Below are positions 1-5,462 of a DNA stretch of 10,721 nt, piece by piece. Source of the stretch: Candidatus Aminicenantota bacterium (GTDB lineage: Bacteria; Acidobacteriota; Aminicenantia; UBA2199). Where the stretch lies: NCBI GenBank assembly GCA_023137075.1, contig JAGLQA010000031.1:1-10721 (forward strand), read 5' to 3'. The position numbers were made by a program, and so were the translations under genes. Position 1 is the first letter of the stretch. Each line of letters begins with the position of its first letter. Below the pieces are notes generated by a model. The model saw only the letters and a list, made by a program, of their open reading frames with translations. It ran no database searches and had not been told where the DNA came from.

Positions 1-557
1 ATCAGGGAGATACCGTTGCCGATTCCCCTTTCGGAGATTTGTTCACCCAACCACATGACAAATATGGTTCCGGTGGTTAAGGTTAGTATAGTTAATAACC
101 GGAAGCCCCAACCGGGATTGAGAACGATGGGCATGCCGGATGGCGCTGCATTTTCCAGGGCGATGGCCACTCCAAATGCCTGTATGGATGCGATAACGAC
201 CGTTCCGTACCGGGTGTACTGGGTAATCTTTTTCTTTCCCAATTCTCCTTCTTTGGATATCCGTTCTAAATAAGGCCATACGACCTGCAGCAGTTGCAGT
301 ATAATAGATGCGCTGATATAGGGCATAATGCCGATAGCAAATATGGTCATTCTGCCCAAACTTCCACCGGTAAACATATTGATAAAGCCGAGAATTGTAT
401 CTTTTGCGGCTTCAAAAGCCTGCGCTAAAGCTTCGGTATTGATACCCGGTGTCACCACGTGAGAGCCCATTCGATATACAGCCAGCAGTGCAAACGTAAA
501 AAAGATCCGCCTTCTTAATTCGGGAACAATAAATATATTTCTAAAAAATGTGATCAA
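1..557 (-). CDS. secY: Protein translocase subunit SecY, N-terminal 185 residues (runs off the window)
   Basis: SecY is the pore of the SecYEG channel in the inner membrane. The frame runs from 557 to the left window edge without a stop. Translation gives the typical opening (ITFFRNIFIVPELRRRI), TM1 at about residues 18-36, a plug-like region near 57-68, TM2 at about 69-93 with GIMPYISASIILQLL, the cytoplasmic EGELGKKKITQYTRYGT segment (103-119), then TM3, TM4 and SERGIGNGISL. The only start consistent with family alignment is TTG (555-557). AAGGAG (565-570) lies seven bases upstream. The next in-frame ATG is codon 30, inside TM1. TTG overlaps the rplO TGA as TTGA. More than half of the protein lies outside the window. 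Confidence 0.96.
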   Translation of the reverse strand, partial: MITFFRNIFIVPELRRRIFFTFALLAVYRMGSHVVTPGINTEALAQAFEAAKDTILGFINMFTGGSLGRMTIFAIGIMPYISASIILQLLQVVWPYLERISKEGELGKKKITQYTRYGTVVIASIQAFGVAIALENAAPSGMPIVLNPGWGFRLLTILTLTTGTIFVMWLGEQISERGIGNGISL

Positions 558-1009
558 TTGCCTTCTCCTTCAATAAGAATAACTTCCCCCCCACTCTTCT
601 TTATCTTCCGCACCGCACTCTCTGAAAATTTGTGCGCATGAATCTTGACCTTGCGGGTTAGTTCGCCGGACCCGAGAATCTTAATTTTTCTCTTACTGTA
701 TCTTGCCAACCGTTTCTCGAAAAAATCTTCATACTTGATCTCATCCAACCCGATCCGCTCGATTTCAGATAGGTTTACGATATTGTATTCCTTTTTAAAT
801 ATATTTGTAAAACCCCGTTTGGGTACCCGCCGGGAGAGGGGCATCTGTCCACCTTCAAAACCTCTTTTTCTGGCATATCCGCTGCGTGATTTCTGACCGT
901 TCATACCTCTGCCCGCGGTCTTCCCATAACCGGAACCGGGACCTCTACCAATTCTTTTTCTCTTTTTTACGGCGCCTTTGGCCGGTTTTAGATTTGCTAA
1001 TGTAATCAT
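554..1009 (-). CDS. rplO: 50S ribosomal protein L15
   Basis: L15 (uL15) is a large-subunit assembly protein that threads a long basic extension into 23S rRNA. The product has 151 residues. The glycine-rich GRGPGSGYGKTAGRG (21-35) and FEGGQMPLSRRVPKRGF (51-67) are family hallmarks, followed by the globular C-terminal domain with VKIHAHKFSESAVRKIKKSGGEV. GGAGGT lies about six bases before the ATG, in the end of rpmD. The TGA stop is embedded in TTGA, where TTG is the inferred secY start. Confidence 0.98.
   Translation of the reverse strand: MITLANLKPAKGAVKKRKRIGRGPGSGYGKTAGRGMNGQKSRSGYARKRGFEGGQMPLSRRVPKRGFTNIFKKEYNIVNLSEIERIGLDEIKYEDFFEKRLARYSKRKIKILGSGELTRKVKIHAHKFSESAVRKIKKSGGEVILIEGEGN
565..570 (-). 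promoter_or_regulatory. Ribosome binding site supporting the TTG start of secY
   Basis: AAGGAG on the minus strand, inside the last codons of rplO and seven bases before the TTG at 555-557. It is the main evidence, together with the conserved N-terminus, that the TTG is used. Confidence 0.75.
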
Positions 1010-1212
1010 TTCCCAACCTCCGATACGTCAAGCATAAAATCGATTTTTTTCACCATACCCAAAATTTCAGGACTGCTTTCACGCTCTACTTCGGAATTTA
1101 TCTTGCGCAGACCTAATCCACGAACAATGGCCCGCTGTTTTTCTGTCCGTCCGATAATGCTTTTCTTTAACTTTATCTTAATCTTCGGATATTTTTCCTT
1201 TTTTACTGCCAT
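1006..1212 (-). CDS. rpmD: 50S ribosomal protein L30
   Basis: L30 (uL30) is a small peripheral large-subunit protein that is absent from some bacterial phyla, so its presence is mildly informative. The product has 68 residues, slightly longer than the common 58-62 because of a basic N-terminus (AVKKEKYPK). The core IKIKLKKSIIGRTEKQRA, then RGLGLRKI and SSPEILGMVKKIDFML is typical. The ATG lies within the last codons of rpsE, with AGGAGG four bases upstream. The TGA stop overlaps the rplO ATG as ATGA. Confidence 0.97.
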   Translation of the reverse strand: MAVKKEKYPKIKIKLKKSIIGRTEKQRAIVRGLGLRKINSEVERESSPEILGMVKKIDFMLDVSEVGK

Positions 1213-1733
1213 AGTTCCTCCTCGCTAATATTGCGTTTCTCCCGTATCTGTTCGGGGTCGTTCAAGCTTCGCAGTCCATTAATGGTGGCAAGGGCAACAG
1301 TAAAGGTATTTTTACTCTTGAGACTCTTCGTAAGGATATTTCGTATGCCGGCCAGTTCCATGATAACACGCACGGACCCTCCGGCGATAACCCCGGTACC
1401 GGGTGAGGCAGGTCTTAATACGACACGGGCAGCTCCGAATTTTCCGATGGAATAATAAGGAATGGTATCATTTAAAACAGGCACTTCGATGATATTCTTC
1501 CTGGCATCGGCAACCGCCTTCTTGATCGCCAGGGGAACTTCTCTTGCCTTTCCTTTGCCGATTCCGACTTTCCCTTTTTTATCGCCGACTACAACTGCTG
1601 CAGAAAACCTGAGATTTTTTCCACCTTTTACAACCTTGGTAACACGCCTGATAGAAATAACCTCTTCTTCAAAGATATCAAGCCCTTCCTGTTCTTGCAC
1701 TTGCATATTAGTCGTCTTTGTATTTGTATTCAC
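1203..1733 (-). CDS. rpsE: 30S ribosomal protein S5
   Basis: S5 (uS5) lies at the mRNA entry tunnel and contributes to decoding accuracy. The product has 176 residues with the double-stranded RNA-binding-like N-terminal domain: RVTKVVKGGKNLRF (30-43), GKVGIGKGKAREVP (54-67), and then GTGVIAGGSVR (112-122) and ELAGIRNILTKSLKSKN. The start is GTG (1731-1733), supported by AAGGAG seven bases upstream. An internal ATG at codon 10 has no comparable site. The N-terminal 20 residues, polar and rich in Thr, Gln and Glu, are lineage-specific. The 3' end overlaps rpmD by 10 bases. Confidence 0.98.
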   Translation of the reverse strand: MNTNTKTTNMQVQEQEGLDIFEEEVISIRRVTKVVKGGKNLRFSAAVVVGDKKGKVGIGKGKAREVPLAIKKAVADARKNIIEVPVLNDTIPYYSIGKFGAARVVLRPASPGTGVIAGGSVRVIMELAGIRNILTKSLKSKNTFTVALATINGLRSLNDPEQIREKRNISEEELWQ

Positions 1734-1740
1734 GTTATTA

Positions 1741-1746
1741 CTCCTT
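1741..1746 (-). promoter_or_regulatory. Ribosome binding site supporting the GTG start of rpsE
   Basis: AAGGAG on the minus strand, seven bases before GTG (1731-1733). It overlaps the TAA stop of rplR (TAAGGAG), so terminating and initiating ribosomes meet here. Confidence 0.75.
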
Positions 1747-2119
1747 AAAATAAAATGCCGTTTTCCCTGGCCGAATCCGCAAATATTTTCACTCGTCCCA
1801 TAAAGGGATAGACATTTCTATCAAAAGCAATCCGGGTAATCTTTTTCTCTTTTAAACGATCTGCGATTACTTTTCCCATCAATTTCGCAGCTTCCTTATC
1901 TTTTGTATTTTTTAACCGAGATTTTAAATCTTTTTCTAAGGTAGAAGCGCTGGCCAACACACTGCAGCTTTCGTCATCAATAACCTGGGTGTATAAATAT
2001 TTATTACTTTTCACAATAATCATTCGCGGCCTTTCGGGTGTGCCGGAAATACTCTTCCTTACCGACTTCCTCAATCTTTTTTCTCTTTTTCCCTTCTGGA
2101 TGGACTTTGGTGTTATCAT
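1745..2119 (-). CDS. rplR: 50S ribosomal protein L18
   Basis: L18 (uL18) binds 5S rRNA and brings it into the large subunit with L5. The product has 124 residues: a basic N-terminus, then GTPERPR (26-32), SNKYLYTQVID (38-48), LASASTLEKDL and FDRNVYPFMGRVKIFADSARENG near the end. In many bacteria the FDRN segment continues as GGYLYHGRVK, so VYPFMGRVK is a local variant. AGGAG in the end of rplF lies six bases from the ATG, and the gap is a single base. The TAA stop forms part of TAAGGAG, the rpsE site. Confidence 0.98.
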   Translation of the reverse strand: MITPKSIQKGKREKRLRKSVRKSISGTPERPRMIIVKSNKYLYTQVIDDESCSVLASASTLEKDLKSRLKNTKDKEAAKLMGKVIADRLKEKKITRIAFDRNVYPFMGRVKIFADSARENGILF

Positions 2120-2120
2120 T

Positions 2121-2654
2121 CTATACTCCTGCTGTTCTTCTTACTTTTTGCCTGAGATATTGACCTTCGATCCGGATCCCCTTTAATTTATAGGGTTCCA
2201 CCGGTCTGATGGCCTGGATATTGGCGGCCACCTGGCCCAGCAATTGTTTGTCATGGGAGTGCAGCGTAAACTGCCCGGGGTTCTTCTGCGTGGCTGTAAT
2301 TCCTTTTGGCAACTTTATATCCACGGGATGGGACAGGCCTACCTGGAGATTGATGGAATCCCCTTTAAGGGTGGAGCGCCATCCTTTGCCGACAACCATA
2401 AGAGTCTTTGAGAATCCTTCCGACACACCGCTTACAGCATTATTAATTAGACTCCAGACTAAACCCTGGAAGGGTTTGCGGGTGTCATCTTTCCTGTTCA
2501 CATAGACTTTGCCGGTTTCTATTTTCAATTCTATTCCTTCTAACACTTTGACGGATAGTTGACCTTTCGGGCCTTTGACGTTCACGATGTCGTCTTTGAC
2601 TTCTACCGTAACCGAACTATCGAACGCAATGGGTTTGGAAGCTTTCCTCGACAT
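2121..2654 (-). CDS. rplF: 50S ribosomal protein L6
   Basis: L6 (uL6) is a two-domain protein near the sarcin-ricin loop and the factor-binding site. The 177 residues are the usual size. VKGPKG (26-31), LSHPVDIKLPKGI (107-119), DKQLLGQVAANI (135-146) and RPVEPYKLKGI (150-160) identify it. It is noticeably diverged: the usual SRIGKKPI opening is SRKASKPI, the typical GYRA is GWRS (Trp92), and GYSHPV is GLSHPV (Leu107). The reading frame is intact and shows no sign of decay. The start is ATG with AGGAGG four bases upstream, a short spacing. The stop TAG is one base from rplR. Confidence 0.98.
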   Translation of the reverse strand: MSRKASKPIAFDSSVTVEVKDDIVNVKGPKGQLSVKVLEGIELKIETGKVYVNRKDDTRKPFQGLVWSLINNAVSGVSEGFSKTLMVVGKGWRSTLKGDSINLQVGLSHPVDIKLPKGITATQKNPGQFTLHSHDKQLLGQVAANIQAIRPVEPYKLKGIRIEGQYLRQKVRRTAGV

Positions 2655-2720
2655 GTTACCTCCTATATCCTAATCCTGTATTTCATATATAACATCATGC
2701 ACCTGCACCTTTCGTCTACC
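2655..2720 (-). other. 66-base rpsH-rplF spacer with repeated SD-like motifs
   Basis: Read on the minus strand, this spacer holds a tandem AGGTGC repeat (2699-2710), then ATGATG, and then three AGGA motifs (AGG at 2675-2677 and 2669-2671, AGGAGG at 2659-2664). The last is the ribosome binding site of rplF, only four bases from its ATG. An 11-codon frame (2663-2698) runs through it. I see no clear hairpin followed by a U-run, so it is unlikely to be a terminator, and no convincing promoter pair. It is the one place in the cluster where coupling between neighbours is loosened. Confidence 0.6.
2663..2698 (-). CDS. Possible 11-codon leader ORF ahead of rplF (speculative)
   Basis: The frame reads MMLYMKYRIRI and stops at TAG. 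AAAGGTG (2706-2712) lies seven bases upstream of the first ATG, which is acceptable as a ribosome binding site. The TAG stop is part of TAGGAGG, the rplF site, the same stop-plus-site fusion seen at rplP-rpmC and rplX-rplE. It could keep ribosomes arriving at rplF across the spacer. A frame this short can easily occur by chance, and nothing identifies the peptide, so the call is weak. Confidence 0.2.
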   Translation of the reverse strand: MMLYMKYRIRI

Positions 2721-3119
2721 TTACCAAACATGGAATAAAACCTCCCCGCCTATATTATTCTTCCGGCACTCTTTCCCGGTCATCATTCCTTTCGAGGTGG
2801 ACACAACGGAAATGCCTAGTCCGCCTAACACTTTCGGGATTTTATCGACACCGGAATATGTCCGCCTGCCCGGTTTTGATATCCGAAGCAAACCTTCGAT
2901 TACATTTTTTTTATTCTTAGTATATTTCAAGTCAATGATGAGTTTTTTAGGTAATCCCGTTCTATCTACTCTGTGACCACTTATATAACCTTCTCTTTTC
3001 AACACATTGGCTATTTCAAGTTTTATCTTAGACAAGGGCACTTCTACATCTTTTTTCCCAACCATTATGGCGTTTCTTATTCTCGTTAACATATCTGCAA
3101 TGGGATCTGTATGGCTCAT
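2721..3119 (-). CDS. rpsH: 30S ribosomal protein S8
   Basis: S8 (uS8) is a primary 16S rRNA binder and, in enterobacteria, the translational repressor of the spc operon. The 132 residues match the family. The opening MSHTDPIADMLTRIRNA, the central SKPGRRTYSG segment and the GGLGISVVSTSKG block are diagnostic; the last residues, GEVLFHVW, are a variant of the usual GEVLCYVW-like ending. The ATG has AAGGAG about six bases upstream in the 15-base gap. The stop is followed by the only sizeable spacer in the window, 66 bases before rplF. Confidence 0.99.
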   Translation of the reverse strand: MSHTDPIADMLTRIRNAIMVGKKDVEVPLSKIKLEIANVLKREGYISGHRVDRTGLPKKLIIDLKYTKNKKNVIEGLLRISKPGRRTYSGVDKIPKVLGGLGISVVSTSKGMMTGKECRKNNIGGEVLFHVW

Positions 3120-3134
3120 ATTTACTCCTTCTCT

Positions 3135-3320
3135 TTACCAGGAAGCTTTAATAATCCCCGGAATTTCTCCTCTCAACGATAATTCCCTGAAACAAAGCCG
3201 GCACACATCAAACTTCCTATAAACCGCCCTGGGCCTACCGCATATCCGGCATCTTGAATTTTCCCTGACTCTAAATTTTCTTTTCTTTTTTGATCTTGCT
3301 ATTGTTGATGTTTTTGCCAC
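3135..3320 (-). CDS. rpsN: 30S ribosomal protein S14, zinc type (short form)
   Basis: S14 (uS14) is a small-subunit head protein. At 61 residues this is the short type-Z form. Zinc ligands are visible as C24-X2-C27-X12-C40-X2-C43 within CRICGRPRAVYRKFDVCRLC. The start codon is GTG (3318-3320). It is supported by a strong AGGAGG (3327-3332) six bases upstream and by the family length. The typical ending GEIPGIIKASW is intact. The gap to rpsH is 15 bases. In many genomes a cysteine-free S14 elsewhere substitutes under zinc starvation; whether one exists here cannot be seen. Confidence 0.98.
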   Translation of the reverse strand: MAKTSTIARSKKKRKFRVRENSRCRICGRPRAVYRKFDVCRLCFRELSLRGEIPGIIKASW

Positions 3321-3326
3321 TGGGTT

Positions 3327-3332
3327 CCTCCT
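3327..3332 (-). promoter_or_regulatory. Ribosome binding site supporting the GTG start of rpsN
   Basis: AGGAGG on the minus strand, six bases before GTG (3318-3320). It is one of the strongest sites in the cluster and sits in the 13-base gap after rplE. It supports the non-ATG start of S14. Confidence 0.8.
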
Positions 3333-3333
3333 T

Positions 3334-3870
3334 TTATCTAAAGGGCATACCTAAGCGTTTAAGTAAAGCTCTACCCATTTCATTGGTCTCGGCAGAAGTC
3401 ACAAAGGTAATGGACATCCCTTTTGTCTGCTCCACTTTATTGTAATCGATTTCCGGAAATACCAACTGATCTTTTATCGACATGGAATAGTTTCCTCTGC
3501 CGTCAAAAGAGTCGGGATTGAGCCCCCTGAAATCTTTAACCCGGGGAATAACGACTGAAATAAGTCTATCTAAGAATTCGTACATCCGTTTACCTCTCAT
3601 GGTTACGCTAGCTCCCACAGGCATCCCGGCCCTAAGCCTGAACGCGGCAATAGATTTTTTTGCCCGTCTCAACGCCGGTTTTTGACCGGTTATAGTGGCT
3701 ATTTGCTCCATAACGCCGTCGAGTATTTTAATGTTTTGCGTCGCTTCCCCAACACCTGAATTGAGCACAATTTTCTCTAACCTGGGAACCATCATGATAT
3801 TTGTTAGATTCAACTCCTTTTTAAGCTCTTTCCTGATGGTTTGATAATATTTTTCATGCAATCTATTCAT
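3334..3870 (-). CDS. rplE: 50S ribosomal protein L5
   Basis: L5 (uL5) belongs to the 5S rRNA particle with L18 and L25 and contacts P-site tRNA. The 178 residues are standard. Recognisable blocks are PRLEKIVLNSGVGEA, ITGQKPALRRAKKSIAAFRLR, GASVTMRGKRMYEFLDRL, and the closing ETNEMGRALLKRLGMPFR. The ATG is preceded by TAGGAG, in which the TAG is the rplX stop, with six to seven bases of spacing. The stop TAA lies 13 bases before the GTG start of rpsN. Confidence 0.99.
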   Translation of the reverse strand: MNRLHEKYYQTIRKELKKELNLTNIMMVPRLEKIVLNSGVGEATQNIKILDGVMEQIATITGQKPALRRAKKSIAAFRLRAGMPVGASVTMRGKRMYEFLDRLISVVIPRVKDFRGLNPDSFDGRGNYSMSIKDQLVFPEIDYNKVEQTKGMSITFVTSAETNEMGRALLKRLGMPFR

Positions 3871-3879
3871 TATTCACTC

Positions 3880-4206
3880 CTATTCAAGCACCGTTTCACA
3901 CTTCTTGCATATTCGCTGTTTGGAACCGTCTGTCACTCTATAGCCGATCCGGACTCCCTGCTCACACTCCCGGCAGTAATACATCACATTGGCAACCGGA
4001 ATTGAAGATTCTCGATCAACGATTCCACCCTGGATATTCTTCTGGGGGTTGGGGCGGATATATTCTTTTACAATGTGTACCTTTTCGACAACAAGCCTGT
4101 TTTTATCAGAGATAAGCATTTTGATCTTCCCGGTTTTACCCCTGTCCTTCCTGTTACCGCGCACGACAATGACAATGTCCTTCTTCTTCAACTTCATGCT
4201 GTTCAT
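3880..4206 (-). CDS. rplX: 50S ribosomal protein L24, cysteine-bearing (zinc-ribbon) form
   Basis: L24 (uL24) is an assembly initiator that binds the 5' part of 23S rRNA. The product has 108 residues with an N-terminal KOW domain (KKDIVIVVRGNRKDRGKTGKI, residues 7-27). The C-terminal half carries two CXXC pairs (Cys78 and Cys81, Cys100 and Cys103) separated by 18 residues, a likely zinc ribbon. Such four-cysteine L24 proteins occur in several bacterial phyla, while E. coli and B. subtilis L24 lack the cysteines. Two in-frame ATGs exist; the first (4204-4206) has GGAGG eight bases upstream and is preferred, although homologues often begin at the second, MKLKK. The gene directly abuts the rplN stop. 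Confidence 0.97.
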   Translation of the reverse strand: MNSMKLKKKDIVIVVRGNRKDRGKTGKIKMLISDKNRLVVEKVHIVKEYIRPNPQKNIQGGIVDRESSIPVANVMYYCRECEQGVRIGYRVTDGSKQRICKKCETVLE

Positions 4207-4575
4207 TCAAATCACCTCCGGGGCAAGGGAGACTATTTTCATAAATTTTTTCTCCCTCAATTCACGGGCCACCGGACCAAATACGCGGGTGCCGACGGGT
4301 TCCCCCTGGGCATCTATAATAACAGCGGCATTATCGGAAAACCTGATATAGGAACCGTCTTTTCTCCTTATCTCCTTCTTACTTCTGACAACCACCGCCC
4401 TGACGACCGTTCCTTTTTTTATCTTTGAGTTCGGTTCCGCTGCCTTAACGGTCCCGGAGAAAACATCTCCAACATGGGCAATTCTACCGACGCCACCACC
4501 TTGAGCCCTGATAAACATGACCTCTTTTGCTCCTGAATTATCGGCGATTTTCAACCTGGTTTGCATCTGGATCAT
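4207..4575 (-). CDS. rplN: 50S ribosomal protein L14
   Basis: L14 (uL14) is a subunit-interface protein that also binds the silencing factor RsfS in many bacteria. The product has exactly 122 residues, the commonest family length, and starts MIQMQTRLKIADNSGAKEVM. A longer frame reaches a GTG at 4624-4626, but that extension lies within rpsQ and is not conserved. A strong AAGGAGG lies in rpsQ, seven to eight bases before the ATG. The conserved EPVGTRVFGPVARELREK block closes the protein. Its TGA is followed with no gap by the rplX ATG (TGAATG). Confidence 0.99.
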   Translation of the reverse strand: MIQMQTRLKIADNSGAKEVMFIRAQGGGVGRIAHVGDVFSGTVKAAEPNSKIKKGTVVRAVVVRSKKEIRRKDGSYIRFSDNAAVIIDAQGEPVGTRVFGPVARELREKKFMKIVSLAPEVI

Positions 4576-4850
4576 TGGACGACCTCCTTTTTGGGAGCAG
4601 TCGATATAATATCTACTACCAGCCACCGCTTTCGTTTACTAATCGGCCTTACCAGTTTAATCTTCACCACGTCACCCAATTTACACTTATTATCCGCATC
4701 ATGAACGAGGTATTTCTTCTTTTTCCTGACAGTTTTTTTATATACGGGGTGTTGGAATATCCGCTCGACATTGACCGCCACTGTCTTTTCAGCTTTATTC
4801 GCTGTGACTTCACCTGTCAATATCATATCACTCTTTTTATTTTTTTCCAT
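4572..4850 (-). CDS. rpsQ: 30S ribosomal protein S17
   Basis: S17 (uS17) is an OB-fold primary rRNA-binding protein of the small-subunit body. The 92 residues fall in the normal range. The family pattern is clear: LTGEVTANKAEKTVAVNVER, followed by HPVYKKTVRKKKKYLVHD, then a GDVVKIKLVRPISKRKRW block. The ATG lies within the last codons of rpmC (14-base overlap), with AGAGGT about six bases upstream. The TGA stop overlaps the rplN start as ATGA. The short C-terminal tail APKKEVVQ has no evident motif. Confidence 0.98.
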   Translation of the reverse strand: MEKNKKSDMILTGEVTANKAEKTVAVNVERIFQHPVYKKTVRKKKKYLVHDADNKCKLGDVVKIKLVRPISKRKRWLVVDIISTAPKKEVVQ

Positions 4851-5040
4851 CGTTGGACCTCTTTTCAGCTAAGATGGTTAGCATCCTGGCAATATCCTTC
4901 CTGGTATTCTTTATTTTATAAGGGTTTTCCGACTGGCCCAGGGCTTTCTGGAATTTTTGTTTAAACATTTTGTCCTGGGATTCGATGAGCTTGCTTTCTA
5001 TTTCATCGATTGTCATTGACCTGATCTCTTTTGCCTTCAT
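4837..5040 (-). CDS. rpmC: 50S ribosomal protein L29
   Basis: L29 (uL29) is a small two-helix protein next to L23 at the tunnel exit. The product is 67 residues starting MKAKEIRSMT, the usual L29 opening. An ATG two codons earlier (5044-5046) is in frame, but it directly abuts the Shine-Dalgarno AGGAG (5047-5051) with no spacer, whereas the ATG at 5038-5040 has six bases of spacing and the conserved start. The protein is helical and rich in Lys and Glu, with the typical NPYKIKNTRKDIARMLTIL segment. Its 3' end overlaps rpsQ by 14 bases, the longest overlap in the window. Confidence 0.97.
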   Translation of the reverse strand: MKAKEIRSMTIDEIESKLIESQDKMFKQKFQKALGQSENPYKIKNTRKDIARMLTILAEKRSNDGKK

Positions 5041-5046
5041 GCGCAT

Positions 5047-5051
5047 CTCCT
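5047..5051 (-). promoter_or_regulatory. Ribosome binding site deciding the rpmC start
   Basis: The minus strand reads TAGGAG, then ATGCGC, then ATG. The TAG is the stop of rplP. The AGGAG touches the first ATG and is six bases from the second, which favours the second as the start of L29. This is inferred from spacing. Confidence 0.75.
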
Positions 5052-5460
5052 ATTTTTGTCTCTTAACAAACCGGGTTTTAACGGCGAACTTCCGCATCGC
5101 TAATCTCATCGCTTCTTTGGCAACTGCTTCGTCGACTCCTTCCAATTCGTACATGATCCTTCCTCGTCTGACGACATCTACCCAAAATTCAGGATCACCT
5201 TTACCTTTTCCCATTCTAACTTCCACCGGTTTTGATGTCACAGGTTTATAGGGGAACAACCTGATCCACAATTTTCCATGCCTTTTGCAGTGTCTATTTA
5301 TAGCAATCCTGCCTGCTTCGATTTGCCTGGCGGTAATCCAACAATTCTCCATAACCTGGAGACCATAATCACCAAACTCAAGGGTGTTACCCTTGGTGGC
5401 AACACCGCGCCTTTTCCCTCTAAATACCTTCCTGTGTTTAACTTTTTTTGGCATCAACAT
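5050..5460 (-). CDS. rplP: 50S ribosomal protein L16
   Basis: L16 (uL16) is a late-assembly large-subunit protein positioned near the A-site tRNA. The 136 residues are the usual length. The opening MLMPKKVKHRK corresponds to the common ML-x-PK-x-x-K-x-RK pattern, so the first ATG is used rather than the second, two codons later. The block VRMGKGKGDPEFWV (81-94) is diagnostic and carries the Arg (82) equivalent to the one hydroxylated in some bacteria. GGGAG in the end of rpsC lies seven bases from the ATG. The TAG stop forms part of TAGGAG, the binding site of the next gene, rpmC. Confidence 0.99.
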   Translation of the reverse strand: MLMPKKVKHRKVFRGKRRGVATKGNTLEFGDYGLQVMENCWITARQIEAGRIAINRHCKRHGKLWIRLFPYKPVTSKPVEVRMGKGKGDPEFWVDVVRRGRIMYELEGVDEAVAKEAMRLAMRKFAVKTRFVKRQK

Positions 5461-5462
5461 GG

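Noticed and set aside
16..273. Plus-strand and alternative minus-strand frames within 16-279
   Set aside because: Both lie over the true secY frame, which is open to the window edge and gives an unmistakable SecY translation.
2655..2720. Transcription terminator or promoter between rpsH and rplF
   Set aside because: There is no stable inverted repeat followed by a T-run on the minus strand, and no convincing -35/-10 pair. The AT-rich TTATATAT alone is not enough.
4075..4428. 117-codon plus-strand frame opposite rplX and rplN
   Set aside because: It is a complementary-strand shadow of two well-identified ribosomal genes.
4527..4964. 145-codon plus-strand frame opposite rplN, rpsQ and rpmC
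   Set aside because: It spans three real gene junctions on the other strand, opens with a TTG, and has no family resemblance. It is explained by the codon bias of the minus-strand genes.
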